Program-made: the position numbers and the translations under genes
DNA from: Paraburkholderia flagellata
GTDB lineage: Bacteria; Pseudomonadota; Gammaproteobacteria; Burkholderiales; Burkholderiaceae
NCBI RefSeq assembly: GCF_021390645.1
Contig: NZ_JAJEJT010000002.1
Location: 1,922,001 to 1,986,000 of the forward strand
Direction of reading: 5' to 3'
Length of the DNA: 64,000 bases
Part shown: piece after piece, positions 1 to 8,990 of the stretch
Layout: every line of letters starts with the position of its first letter
How positions within the stretch are numbered: the first letter of the stretch is position 1
Notes under the pieces: generated by a model
The model's database searches: none
Told to the model about the DNA's origin: nothing
The model's input: the letters and a program-made list of their open reading frames with translations, nothing else

Positions 1-74
1 CCTCCGAGTGATCCGGTCAAGACAACGGCTTGTCTGCGTAGACATATCGTCGAAAAGTAAAATCTGCCAAGCCG

Positions 75-614
75 ATGACCGTTGCCGAATTGTCCGCGCT
101 CCTGCCACCCATGCTTCCACGATTGTGGGCATTTTCCCATCGCCTCTCTGGTGATCACCACGATGCCGAAGATCTCATGCAACGCGCATGCGTTCGAGCA
201 CTCGAGCGCGCGAATCGACTCGAGCCCGGAACGGCGCCACTAAGCTGGATGTTCTCCATCGTGCGATCCACGTGGTACAACGAACTACGCGCTCGGAACG
301 TGCGCAATCGAGCGGGCGTAGAGTGGGATAACGACTTCCTCGAAACGGTTGCCGGTCCTTCCGCCAAGACACCTGAAGAACAGGCGATGAATCGACAAAT
401 CATCCGAGCCGTACAGCAATTGCCAGAAGCACAGCGTGCCGTCATGCTGCTCGTCGTGGCAGAAGGATTAAGCTACAGCGAAGCCGCCGAGTCGCTGGAA
501 GTGCCGATTGGCACAATCATGAGCAGACTCTTCAGAGCACGCCAATCTATTGGTATGCGGTTCACCGATCGGCATAGCCGCCACGCTAGGATCAAGCCGC
601 GCCTCAGTGAATGA
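75..614 (+). CDS. ECF-type RNA polymerase sigma factor
   Basis: A 179-residue protein with the two domains of extracytoplasmic-function sigma factors. The region-2 helix (about residues 8-55) contains the HDAEDLMQRACVRALER motif. The region-4 helix-turn-helix (about 112-160) contains LPEAQRAVMLLVVAEGLSYSEAA followed by PIGTIMSRLFRAR. It would direct core RNA polymerase to a small regulon. Such genes are usually followed by an anti-sigma factor, but no convincing membrane anti-sigma gene follows here; the open frame overlapping its stop (611-946) has no recognisable features. Length and motifs fit the family well. The target promoters cannot be read from this window. Confidence 0.9.
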   Translation: MTVAELSALLPPMLPRLWAFSHRLSGDHHDAEDLMQRACVRALERANRLEPGTAPLSWMFSIVRSTWYNELRARNVRNRAGVEWDNDFLETVAGPSAKTPEEQAMNRQIIRAVQQLPEAQRAVMLLVVAEGLSYSEAAESLEVPIGTIMSRLFRARQSIGMRFTDRHSRHARIKPRLSE

Positions 615-967
615 GGAACTGCAAATCACCCCCTGCTAGCCGCGATATGGTCCGATATCACGCCCCCTCGCCGCGCTCGTACGCAGACTCTGCGACCGGG
701 CACCGTGGACTCCCGACCCTGCAACCGGATTTTAGCCGTTTACTGCCTAACATAACTGGCGCTTCCAGCATGCAAGTCTTCGAAGAGTCGCTCCTTATTT
801 TGCCCGCGCCAAGTGGCTATTTGAAAATCACTGAATTGCTTTGCGTCTTCCCCCCATGCACAGAAGGCGACGTGTTCCTCATTAAGCAAAGAACACGCCG
901 CCGCAACTACGCCGTACGCGACAACAATCCTGCTACAAATTTGTAGCTTTAACGATTTTGCCTGCGG
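615..967. other. Intergenic region with a 16-bp perfect palindrome
   Basis: I see no convincing gene here. A perfect palindrome GCTACAAATTTGTAGC occupies 932-947, about 20 bp beyond the stop of the minus-strand dehydrogenase. It could be an operator half-site pair or part of a transcription stop, but no T-run follows on either strand. Confidence 0.5.
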
Positions 968-1945
968 TCATTCGTCGTGCACCACCACCATCTTTCCGTT
1001 CGCTTCATGAGCCTCCATGACACGATGAGCTTCACGAATTTCATCAAATCGGAAAATGCGTGACGGCTTTGCCGAATAGTTCCCTGCAGCAATATCCGCA
1101 GCAATTTGCTGCAGAGGCACGTCGGAAAGGGGGAATTCAGGTGTACCGAAAACGAAGCTGCCAAAGAACGTGAAATCTACGCCACTCGGCATTTGCAGCA
1201 GCGGATTGAAATCAACGATCGGGTCAAGCCCACCGAGCCAACCGGCCAGACACACCTTACCGTCGCGACGCACCATCGACAGTGAATCCAGCAGCGTACT
1301 GTTACCGACCAAATCGAGTACCGCATCCAACTTCTTAGCTTCAGCGATATGCTTCGACAGGTCCGGACGCTCGATTTCAACGCGGCTAACGCCGAGCGCC
1401 TTCAGCTTTTCGAAGCGCGCCTCGCTGCGTGCGGTCGCGATAACCGTCAATCCCGCGTTAACAGCCAGGTTCACCGCTGCCAGACCGAATGACGATGTAG
1501 CGCCACGAATAAGGATAGTCTGACCGCGTTCAATCTTGAGGTTGCGGAACAGACACGTCCACGCCGTCGCATACGTTTCCGGAATCGCGGCCAGATCTGC
1601 CCACGGGAGATCCGACTCGATCACCGCGACATTTGTCGCAGGGACTCGAGTGTATTCGGCGTAGCTGCCGTTGATCGTACGACCCAACCCGCCCATCAAC
1701 GCCGCTACCTTCTGGCCCACTTTGAACTCGCCCCCGGGGCACGAATCAACCACACCGACGCACTCGATTCCACTCACAGGGGCCGCCTCGGCCCATTCCC
1801 CACGACGCATGTGCATCTCGGCATGGTTAATGCCAAATGCCTTGATTTTGATAACAACAGTCCCGATCTCGGGCTCAGGCTTCGGAATATCCCGGAACAC
1901 CAGCGCTTCGAGTCCACCAAATCCGTCAAGTACCACTGCTTTCAT
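968..1945 (-). CDS. Zinc-binding-family alcohol dehydrogenase / NADPH quinone oxidoreductase-like protein
   Basis: A 325-residue medium-chain dehydrogenase/reductase. The N-terminal GroES-like fold starts MKAVVLDGFGGLEALVFRDI and includes GINHAEMHMRRGEW. The Rossmann domain carries the nucleotide-binding turn RGATSSFGLAAVNLA (about residues 146-160). The catalytic-zinc Cys/His set of true alcohol dehydrogenases is absent, so it belongs with the zinc-independent quinone oxidoreductases that use NADPH to reduce quinones or enones. The length is normal. It is transcribed in the same direction as the hydrolase upstream (2133-3011) but 187 bp away. The substrate cannot be assigned. Confidence 0.88.
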   Translation of the reverse strand: MKAVVLDGFGGLEALVFRDIPKPEPEIGTVVIKIKAFGINHAEMHMRRGEWAEAAPVSGIECVGVVDSCPGGEFKVGQKVAALMGGLGRTINGSYAEYTRVPATNVAVIESDLPWADLAAIPETYATAWTCLFRNLKIERGQTILIRGATSSFGLAAVNLAVNAGLTVIATARSEARFEKLKALGVSRVEIERPDLSKHIAEAKKLDAVLDLVGNSTLLDSLSMVRRDGKVCLAGWLGGLDPIVDFNPLLQMPSGVDFTFFGSFVFGTPEFPLSDVPLQQIAADIAAGNYSAKPSRIFRFDEIREAHRVMEAHEANGKMVVVHDE

Positions 1946-2132
1946 GATGCTTCCTTTTACTCAGATAATTTAACTCTCGGTCGTCCATTACGACCCGTGA
2001 ATCTCCTTGGGAGATTCACATTTTCATGAATAAATTCGACAGTGGCGTTCGCGATCACTTCGGCGTGCATCCAATTTGCAAAATGGCTACCCCGTGGCTC
2101 GCGACTCCTATATCGAAATATTCCCAACTCCG

Positions 2133-3011
2133 TCAGTTCTTTCCCAAGAGCTCGAGAATTGCACTCGCAATCACGTCGACGTGCGTTTCCAACGCAAAAT
2201 GGCCGGTATCGAGCAAGGTCACCACAGCCTTCGCGTTGTCGCGCTTATACGCCTCCGCGCCAGGAGGCGTAAAGAACGGATCGTTCTTACCCCAAATCAC
2301 CAGCGTAGGGGGCAGCACATCACGGAAGAACTTCTGAAACGCAGGATAAAGCTTCAAGTTCGATTGATAATCCAAGAACAGGTCCAGTTGGATGTCCTTT
2401 TGACCTGGGCGCTCAAGCAGCGCTGCGTCTAGCGTATAGGATTCCGGAGCGATCGCATCGGGATTCGACACCCCATGCACGTACTGCCACTTTGTTCCCT
2501 CGAAATTCAGCACGGCATCGTGAACAGTCTTGCGGTTCTCCGCAGTCGGCTCAGCCCAATATTTTCTAATCGGATCCCATGCGTCTCCCAAGCCCTCTTC
2601 GTACGCATTCCCGTTCTGCGAGATCAGGCCACTCACTCGGTCCGGGTATTTCAAACACAAGCGGAGCCCAACCGGCGCACCGTAATCAAACACATACACC
2701 GCATACCGATTCAGTCCGAGCTTGTCCACAAACGCCGCGATAGTTTCCGCGAGTGCATCGAACGAATACTTGTAGTTGCGAGCATCGGGCACACGCGTGA
2801 AACCAAAACCCGGAAGATCCGGCGCAATAACCCGGTACTGCCCTGCAAGTCGAGGAATCAGATCACGATACATATGCGATGACGACGGATAACCATGGAG
2901 CAACAACACAACCGGAGCGTCGCTTGCCCCAGCCTCACGATAGAAAACGTCAACACCGTCCGCTTCGATCCGCTTGATAGAAACCGTCGGAACCACAGCA
3001 CTATTGGACAT
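2133..3011 (-). CDS. Alpha/beta hydrolase, haloalkane dehalogenase / epoxide hydrolase type
   Basis: A 292-residue cytoplasmic alpha/beta hydrolase. The oxyanion motif HGYP is at residues 39-42. The nucleophile elbow reads VFDYGAP with an aspartate (D109) where serine hydrolases have Ser; this is the hallmark of haloalkane dehalogenases and epoxide hydrolases. The likely base is H271 in DTGHFALE, and D244 in WGKNDPFF is a candidate acid. It is a close paralog of 14498-15478: long stretches such as SQNGNAYEEGL, KWQY.HGVSNPD.IAPE and WGKNDPFF are shared. This copy has no signal peptide, so the pair would act in different compartments. The actual substrate (halide, epoxide or ester) is inference only. 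Confidence 0.88.
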   Translation of the reverse strand: MSNSAVVPTVSIKRIEADGVDVFYREAGASDAPVVLLLHGYPSSSHMYRDLIPRLAGQYRVIAPDLPGFGFTRVPDARNYKYSFDALAETIAAFVDKLGLNRYAVYVFDYGAPVGLRLCLKYPDRVSGLISQNGNAYEEGLGDAWDPIRKYWAEPTAENRKTVHDAVLNFEGTKWQYVHGVSNPDAIAPESYTLDAALLERPGQKDIQLDLFLDYQSNLKLYPAFQKFFRDVLPPTLVIWGKNDPFFTPPGAEAYKRDNAKAVVTLLDTGHFALETHVDVIASAILELLGKN

Positions 3012-3621
3012 TGCAATCTCCGAAATTGAACAACCTGTGAATGAGCAAGCATCTCTTGCAGGTCGTATCCTAGCAGCGATGCGTAACTTGTCAAAGCACT
3101 TTTTAACGGTTACACGCTTCCTCCTCAGATGCTTCGCGCAGGCTCCCCTTTACGTGAACTGGTACTTGACCGTTCTGGCTTGCGAAAGCAAATTCGCCTC
3201 GATGACGTCAGAAATGATCGGATGAAATATCGTATGTCATTGTTTTATATGGATATTTTTAGATCGAACACTGCGGCCGCACGACCGCGCACAGGGGATG
3301 GTGGCGCTCGCGGCAGCTATGGCTGGGTCCGTATTCGTGAGCAGTGGCACGGAGTCAAGCAATCACTTGCTCGCTAGATGGAGTTAACCTTTCCAACTTT
3401 GAGTCAAGTGATTCGTTTGCAGTCGTTTGCGACTATCGACACACAGGCACTCGGACCCGTCTTTGAACTCTACTGAACCCGTTAGACGGGTCGCCCGGAA
3501 GCGCTTCGCGTCGAACGGATGATTGTCGAGCTGCAGGCGCCTACGTCAACCAATGAAGGTTTCCATTGGCGGTGTTTCGGCGCCGCTGTCATTCGCACGA
3601 TTGAATGTATTCCTCAAGTCA
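3012..3621. other. Intergenic region upstream of the hydrolase gene
   Basis: It holds the promoter region of the minus-strand hydrolase gene. An inverted pair of GTAAC/GTTAC half-sites (3083-3087 and 3109-3113) lies about 75-100 bp upstream of the ATG. A short inverted repeat ACCCGT-tag-ACGGGT lies near 3477-3491. I see no supported gene. Confidence 0.4.
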
Positions 3622-4404
3622 TCAGCGCAATGTCTGCGAGTTGTACCCAACAGTAACCAGCGCGCGAATCGCCCCAGTTGTTCTTCGCCGGGCGCGCCGC
3701 ACATTCGCTGTAGGCCTGGCACGAAGCTGACTAGCCAATACATCTCCAGTTCGCTCGCAGAAATCCTCACACGAAATTGCTTCTGCGCTCGCAATGAAGC
3801 CAGTTATCGTGTCGATCAAGAAGTCTGTTGCAACGCGATACGCACGCCCAGTCTTCTCGCTGGCCAGCCACCTCACTGTTTCGACGTCCAGCTTGTTCTG
3901 GATTCCCATGCCGATTGACATCTGTGAGTTCATGATAGCCCTCAGGCTAGCCAACGCAAGGTAGCGGATCGCGGTGATTAGTACCTTCACTTCGCGCCCG
4001 ACAAGTGATCGATTGCCACCAAAACGTTCCGCTTCGACGTCAGAAAGTATCAATACGCGCGGACTGTGCGGTCTCGCTTTGCTCCGATATGCTATGAGCT
4101 GAGCGTCGCAGTCCGTCCCGACGTTTCGCCTACAAACACCAACGGGCGTAGTCATAGCAGTTATGACATCTTCTTCATGGCCAGTGACCATTCTTTCTCC
4201 AATACTGCTTGTAGCATTAAATAACGTGTGTGCTACCACCCATGGATAACTCGAGAGACAGCTTTGATGTTGTAACGGAAGCAGTAAGGTGACCGATATC
4301 GAGCTTCTTAGCTCTAGCAGATGGCGATACAGTGCAATCTCAGAAAGAAGAGTCGATTTGTTTGTACTCGGATAAATCCTCTCGGGTATGTCAGAAGTGA
4401 CCAT
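3622..4404 (-). CDS. Hypothetical protein, doubtful
   Basis: An open frame of about 260 codons from an ATG at 4404, diverging from the SDR gene whose start is 34 bp away. The central part (about residues 135-200, including IRYLALASLRAIMNSQ and ETVRWLASEKTGRAYRV) looks like helical protein and faintly recalls FlhD-type regulators. The N-terminal 100 residues and the Arg-rich C-terminus do not look like a normal protein. No other strand or frame offers a better gene. It may be a divergent regulator or a decayed gene. I do not recognise a family with any confidence. Confidence 0.3.
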   Translation of the reverse strand: MVTSDIPERIYPSTNKSTLLSEIALYRHLLELRSSISVTLLLPLQHQSCLSSYPWVVAHTLFNATSSIGERMVTGHEEDVITAMTTPVGVCRRNVGTDCDAQLIAYRSKARPHSPRVLILSDVEAERFGGNRSLVGREVKVLITAIRYLALASLRAIMNSQMSIGMGIQNKLDVETVRWLASEKTGRAYRVATDFLIDTITGFIASAEAISCEDFCERTGDVLASQLRARPTANVRRARRRTTGAIRALVTVGYNSQTLR

Positions 4405-4437
4405 CGAGAATCGTATTTGGAAAATTGGAGTTTTGAA

Positions 4438-5208
4438 ATGACGAAGAAAATTGCAATCGTTACGGGTGCAAGTCGTGGCATCGGCCGTGCGACCGCATTG
4501 AGATTGGCGAAAGACTTTGCCGGCGTAGTGTTGGTGGCTCGGAGTGGCGAACTGCTCACCGAGACCGCTGCGCTCGCACAAAAGGAAGGAACGGAAGCGC
4601 TGGCAATTGATGCTGACCTCCGCGAACCTGAAGCAGCAAAGCATGTGGTCGATGGAACTTTGAAGGCATTCGGGCGAATCGATGCAGTCGTGAATATCGC
4701 CGGCGCTGTGCCTCAAATTGATATTCTAGAAATGACAGATGACCAATGGGATGACGGATTCGCGCTCAAGCTGCATGGGGCGAGGAGACTGGCAATTCAT
4801 GCATGGGAAGAACTAAAAAGGAGTAACGGTTCGGTAATCTTCACATCTGGGAATTCGGCAGAGGCTCCGAAGTCCGGATTTGGAGCAGTCGCGACCGTGA
4901 ATGCAGCGATAGTTGCAATGGCAAAGGCGTTCGCGGACCGTGGCATAACCGATGGTGTCCAGGTCAACAGCGTGCTGCCAGGACCGGTGTTAACCGATCG
5001 GCGACGTTCTTACATGGAAAAGTACGCCCGTGCGCACGTCATGACGGCTGAGGAGGCACTTGAAAAGTTCCCGTCTCAGGTGGGCATCACAAGGTACGGA
5101 CAGCCCGAAGACATCGCGGAACTAATGGCGTTCGTGTTGTCACCTGGAGGACGATGGTTGATTGGTGCGGCACTTCGTATGGACGGAGGCGAAATCAAAG
5201 GGCTGTGA
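4438..5208 (+). CDS. SDR-family protein lacking the canonical Tyr-Lys pair
   Basis: A 256-residue short-chain dehydrogenase/reductase fold. The cofactor motif TGASRGIG is at residues 9-16, followed by DADLREP and NIAGA (87-91), and the C-terminus ends in the usual DGG. The start is the ATG at 4438, preceded by TTGGAG at a suitable distance. The active site is unusual: Ser137 is present in FTSGNSAE, but where YxxxK is expected the sequence reads VATVNAAI, so Tyr is replaced by Val151 and Lys by Asn155. A VNAAI-type subfamily of SDRs is, as far as I recall, common in Burkholderiales, so this is more likely subfamily chemistry than decay. The reaction is unknown. Confidence 0.88.
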   Translation: MTKKIAIVTGASRGIGRATALRLAKDFAGVVLVARSGELLTETAALAQKEGTEALAIDADLREPEAAKHVVDGTLKAFGRIDAVVNIAGAVPQIDILEMTDDQWDDGFALKLHGARRLAIHAWEELKRSNGSVIFTSGNSAEAPKSGFGAVATVNAAIVAMAKAFADRGITDGVQVNSVLPGPVLTDRRRSYMEKYARAHVMTAEEALEKFPSQVGITRYGQPEDIAELMAFVLSPGGRWLIGAALRMDGGEIKGL

Positions 5209-5821
5209 GAAGGATACGTGCTCGGCGGCTGGACATAGCGTGGAGAGACTAAGTGTCCGGCCGCATTTAGTATTTCGCCGAGCCATAGCGGCGAGAGTGC
5301 AACGACTACGGAGTCGAGCACTGCCTCGCTAACCGACATGGAGCGTCAGCCGATGGGTCTAGCTGTGCAAAGGTCATCCTGCCGCTTCAGCGGCAAGGAT
5401 TAGGGTTGTGTGTATCTCTTGCGTCGGGGACGTTTGCTGCCGATGCTGTGGTTCTCAAGTCGTCCATAGCTAGGGTGTCGTGTCCTTTGCGCTCGTCGGT
5501 CACGCGTATGCGGCGCCGTAGTTCTGGTGCGGCTGCGGGCAGAAGTTTCCGCCCAGGATGTTGAGCACACCTAGTCAATTTCTGCACCCGACTTCGTCGC
5601 GGAGATTGTTTTCGACGCTACCAGGGCAGCAATGAAAGGCTCGGTTAGGCGCGCCGGGCCTCAACTTAGGCCGATAGGCCGATCGATGTGGGCCGAACCA
5701 AAGCTTTTGCCTTCGTAGCCGCACACCGCAGCTGCTCGCGCCCACGCGCCGCCTAAGCGTCACCCCCGGCCGTCTCCAAGCACAACACCCAGCCGGGATC
5801 TTCGTCTAAGTGCACTTCCCT
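5209..5821. other. Intergenic region, no gene recognised
   Basis: About 610 bp between the SDR gene and the secreted SnoaL-like gene, which converge on it. Frames on both strands are short and interrupted. Some minus-strand segments (near 5575-5760) look weakly coding but match nothing I know; they may be remnants of a lost gene. Confidence 0.4.
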
Positions 5822-6373
5822 CTACTGCTTAATAGCACCTAGTTGTTTCAACAGTGTAAGGTTGTCCTCAAGGTGCCAATTCTCAACAATCTTTCCATCC
5901 TTGACGCGATATAAATCGAACGCCTGAAAATCGATCTTCTGACCGCCCCCCTGAATATCCCTAAACTTTCCCGTGAAATGTCCTTGGAAATGCAAGTGCA
6001 ACAGCGCCTTGTCGCCTACCACCGTCATGTCGTCTATTTCAGCCGTCAAGTCAGGGACCGCTGCCCGAAAATTCTTCGACGCCGCTAACGCCCCCTCGAG
6101 CCCGGGCGCTCGCCCAATAGGTAAAGTGCGGTCGACGAAATCGTCACCCAGCGCAAGCTTCGCCAACGCCTCGTCGCCAGTGTTCCAGAATGCCGCATAC
6201 CGCAACGATGCCAGCTCCACCGATTTGACCATCATCTTATCGTTAGCCAGTTCGAGATGATGGGGTACCGGGAGTGATTCGTCGGCCGCCTGTGCCCAAA
6301 CAGACGCTCCACCCAATCCTGCTACTACCACCGCTAGCGTGCCCGCCATCACGCTAAAAGAAGAATTTTTCAT
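5822..6373 (-). CDS. Exported SnoaL-like / NTF2-fold protein
   Basis: A 183-residue protein with a Sec signal peptide (MKNSSFSVMAGTLAVVVAGLGGASVWAQA, cleavage likely after about residue 29). The mature part is an NTF2-like cone fold of the SnoaL / polyketide-cyclase-like group, with the segments YAAFWNTGDEALAKLALGDDFVDRT, HLHFQGHFTGKF and the ending DLYRVKDGKIVENWHLED. Members bind small molecules; some isomerise or hydrolyse them. The periplasmic location is implied by the signal peptide. No operon partner overlaps it. Family assignment is good, function open. Confidence 0.85.
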   Translation of the reverse strand: MKNSSFSVMAGTLAVVVAGLGGASVWAQAADESLPVPHHLELANDKMMVKSVELASLRYAAFWNTGDEALAKLALGDDFVDRTLPIGRAPGLEGALAASKNFRAAVPDLTAEIDDMTVVGDKALLHLHFQGHFTGKFRDIQGGGQKIDFQAFDLYRVKDGKIVENWHLEDNLTLLKQLGAIKQ

Positions 6374-6795
6374 ATCTCATACCCTCAAGGAAAATCGGCT
6401 GTTGAAGAGCTCCAACCTTGCTTCTCGCGCCAACGCTCTCAGTCGTCGCCGCTACTCAGCCGTGTGGCAAAGTGTCGTAAAAAGTTTTGGAGAGCGGAAT
6501 GAAGAAGCGTTCATATCTGCTATGAGGTCGTATCCTTCGGCATCTCGTCGCGGCACTGTACTCGGAGGGCGCATTCAACGGTTGCCCAGAGAGGCTCGCA
6601 CAGCCGCCTTAAAGGTCGAACTAGACAGCAATCGAAAGGAGTGCGCCAATCTTCCGGCGGCCCCGCCGAGCTCAGAAGCGCCCTCACCGATTGACCAGAG
6701 TCGCGTGCGACGTCTTCAAAAGATACCGGGTGTCGCAACCTCCTTTAAACGCGATGGTCAGATTTGCGGAGCTTGATTTCCTACGCGGAAACCGG
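6374..6795. other. Intergenic region, no gene recognised
   Basis: About 420 bp between two minus-strand genes. The open frame that crosses it on the plus strand (6339-6776) overlaps the exported-protein gene and has no recognisable feature. It presumably contains the promoter of the SnoaL-like gene. Confidence 0.4.
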
Positions 6796-8133
6796 CTAAC
6801 GTGATGCCGAAAAGATATTCTGCGGACGAGTGAGCCCAAGCTTTTCACGCAGCGTGCCTCCTTCATAACTGGACTGCACAAGCCCTCGCCGCTGAAGCTC
6901 CGGAACGACATGCTCCACGAAGTCAGCCATGTCTTCCTCGAGCAAGGGGAACATGAGGTTGAAGCCGTCGCATACGCCGGCTCTAAACCAGGACTCCATG
7001 AAATCGGCAATCTCCTCGGGCCCACCTGCAACTGTCATAGCAGCACCGGCGTTTGTCAGTTGCCTGGCCACCTGCCGAATTGTCATATTCTGCTCCCGGA
7101 AAGCCTTGAGTCGTGCCAAGTTACTGCGCTGACCGTCATAGCCAGCTTCGTCTGGCAATTCAGGCAGAGGACCGTCAAGAGGCAAACCCGAAAGGTCCAC
7201 ACGGCACCAACTCGAAACCAGGTCGACGCCGAGCCGCTCTGGCACGAGAGATTCAAGTAGTTCCTTCTTTTCTTTTGCCTCTGCAGCGGACGCCGCAAGA
7301 ACGGGCTGAATCCCCGGTAGCACCTTCAAGCTGTCTGATGACCGGCCGATGCGCACCAAGCGTTCGTTCAGGTCCCGGCGATACGCTACCCCCTCCTCGA
7401 CACTCCGACACATTGAGAAATGCAGGTCAGCATAGCGTGCTGCAAGGTTCTTTCCATCGTTTGACGAACCGGCTTGAACGATGATCGGGTGGCCCTGTGG
7501 AGGGCGCGGTACGTTGAGTGGCCCCCGCACCGAAAAATGTGCCCCTTTGTGCTCGATACGGTGCACCTTGGCTGGGTTGGCAAATAGCCCGGACTGTCGA
7601 TCAAGCAATACCGCCTCATCTTCCCAGCTGTCCCACAGCGCTTTGACGACCTCTACAAACTCCGTTGCACGCGCATATCGGTCTGCGTGTACGATCGATG
7701 CGTCACGGCCGAAGTTCAACGCTTCCTCGTTCATTCCGGACGTCACCACGTTCCATGCTGCTCTGCCATGACTGATATGGTCGAGCGAAGCAAACATACG
7801 GGCAACGTTGTATGGCTCGCTGAACGACGTAGACAACGTGCTGATCAATCCGAGATTGCTTGTATGGGAGGAAAGCGCTGAAAGCAACGTAACTGGCTCC
7901 AACCGTGCATTGGCATAGTGCGCTACGTTACTCTCAAACGTGTCCCAAATTGCCACGTGATCGGCAACGAAAAGCGCATCAAGACAAGCCGACTCAGCCA
8001 TCACAGCCAACCGACGATAGTAGTCAAGGCTAAATATCTCGCTCCCCGGCGCACGTGGATGTCGCCACGACAGGCGATGGTCACCCTGTGGATTGAAAAA
8101 AAAGGCGCCCAGTATCATCCGCTCCAGCTTCAT
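6796..8133 (-). CDS. FMN-dependent LLM-class monooxygenase (NtaA/SnaA/DszA family)
   Basis: A 445-residue bacterial luciferase-like monooxygenase of the nitrilotriacetate/dibenzothiophene-sulfone group. Typical segments are MILGAFFFNPQGDHRLSWRHP, LDALFVADHVAIWD, LSTLSTSFSEPYNVARMFASLDHISHGRAAWNVVTS and HPIIVQAGSSNDGKNLAARYAD. It needs FMNH2 supplied by a separate reductase, which is not seen nearby. The ATG at 8133 is chosen because GGAG lies six bases upstream and the family starts there; an ATG at 8163 is an alternative. It diverges from the ABC importer at 8991, so it may oxidise the substrate that importer brings in. That link is inference. Confidence 0.92.
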   Translation of the reverse strand: MKLERMILGAFFFNPQGDHRLSWRHPRAPGSEIFSLDYYRRLAVMAESACLDALFVADHVAIWDTFESNVAHYANARLEPVTLLSALSSHTSNLGLISTLSTSFSEPYNVARMFASLDHISHGRAAWNVVTSGMNEEALNFGRDASIVHADRYARATEFVEVVKALWDSWEDEAVLLDRQSGLFANPAKVHRIEHKGAHFSVRGPLNVPRPPQGHPIIVQAGSSNDGKNLAARYADLHFSMCRSVEEGVAYRRDLNERLVRIGRSSDSLKVLPGIQPVLAASAAEAKEKKELLESLVPERLGVDLVSSWCRVDLSGLPLDGPLPELPDEAGYDGQRSNLARLKAFREQNMTIRQVARQLTNAGAAMTVAGGPEEIADFMESWFRAGVCDGFNLMFPLLEEDMADFVEHVVPELQRRGLVQSSYEGGTLREKLGLTRPQNIFSASR

Positions 8134-8990
8134 CTTTGCTCCGTAATCTGTTGTGGTCGGCATTTTCCTTAGCAACACCAAGCGCCCGACAACGCTCGGT
8201 TCGTCCGCCTCGGCTGACCATGGTTTGAAACCCGTAACCGCCCCCCGTCTAACCGGCTAGTTGATGCCTGCAATTAGCAATTCACTCGGTGCCTACTGGG
8301 ATGGTTCCGTCACATAGACCCTGATCCTTTTGAAAAGAGGCTCTAATATGCTTAGGTTGACCGGCCTTCAAATGAACGCCGCGCCAGTTACATGATCGAC
8401 GAACGGCCACCGCAGGTGAGGGTACCCCTGCCCGATTCCATGATACATCCTGGCAATGTTGCATTTTACCGGTTACAATGAGGATATCATAAGCAAATGC
8501 CATATTGACGATTTGATGCCGCAGGCGCATCCGTTAGAGTTGACGTTTCACGAAACGGCGCTCGAAGCGTGGCTTCCAAGCTCCGTCCACGTTGGCACGA
8601 AACTATCCGTAGGAAGATAGTACGTCTTGCGGTTGTCCAGCTGTCTGCGAGGCCATTGGACAATCTTTCATTTGGCTTCACAACTCGACTCGATTCGTCG
8701 ATACGTTTCGTACTCGCTACCTGGGATGGAGTGATTGGCGTCCTGCGTCTTATTGGGGCAGCGTCCTCCGTGTTAGCGGGAGACGGCCCATATCGATGCA
8801 CACTGTGCGCGTCAGAGGAAGGCTGCCGATGCGAGAATGTGTGTTTCGCTAGAACAGCCGATTGCACTCGTAGGCGGCTGTATCATGATTGCCCCCTGAG
8901 AAGGTCGCCGAATCCGAGCGGAACGCCCAGAGGCAGCTTGTTCAACGAAGGGGTTTTGGTAGATATTCGCGGGCTGGTCCGCGCCGTCAA
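8134..8990. other. Divergent intergenic region between monooxygenase and ABC importer
   Basis: About 850 bp with no supported gene. It must contain the promoters of both the minus-strand monooxygenase and the plus-strand ABC operon. Opposed open frames at 8487-8867 (-) and 8569-8994 (+) are unlike any protein I recognise; a lost regulator gene is possible. Confidence 0.4.

Noticed and set aside
611..946. Possible anti-sigma factor overlapping the ECF sigma gene
   Set aside because: The 111-residue translation has no membrane helix or zinc motif and does not resemble anti-sigma proteins.
3622..4404. FlhD-like regulator
   Set aside because: The resemblance is faint and limited to about 60 residues; listed only as a doubtful hypothetical gene.
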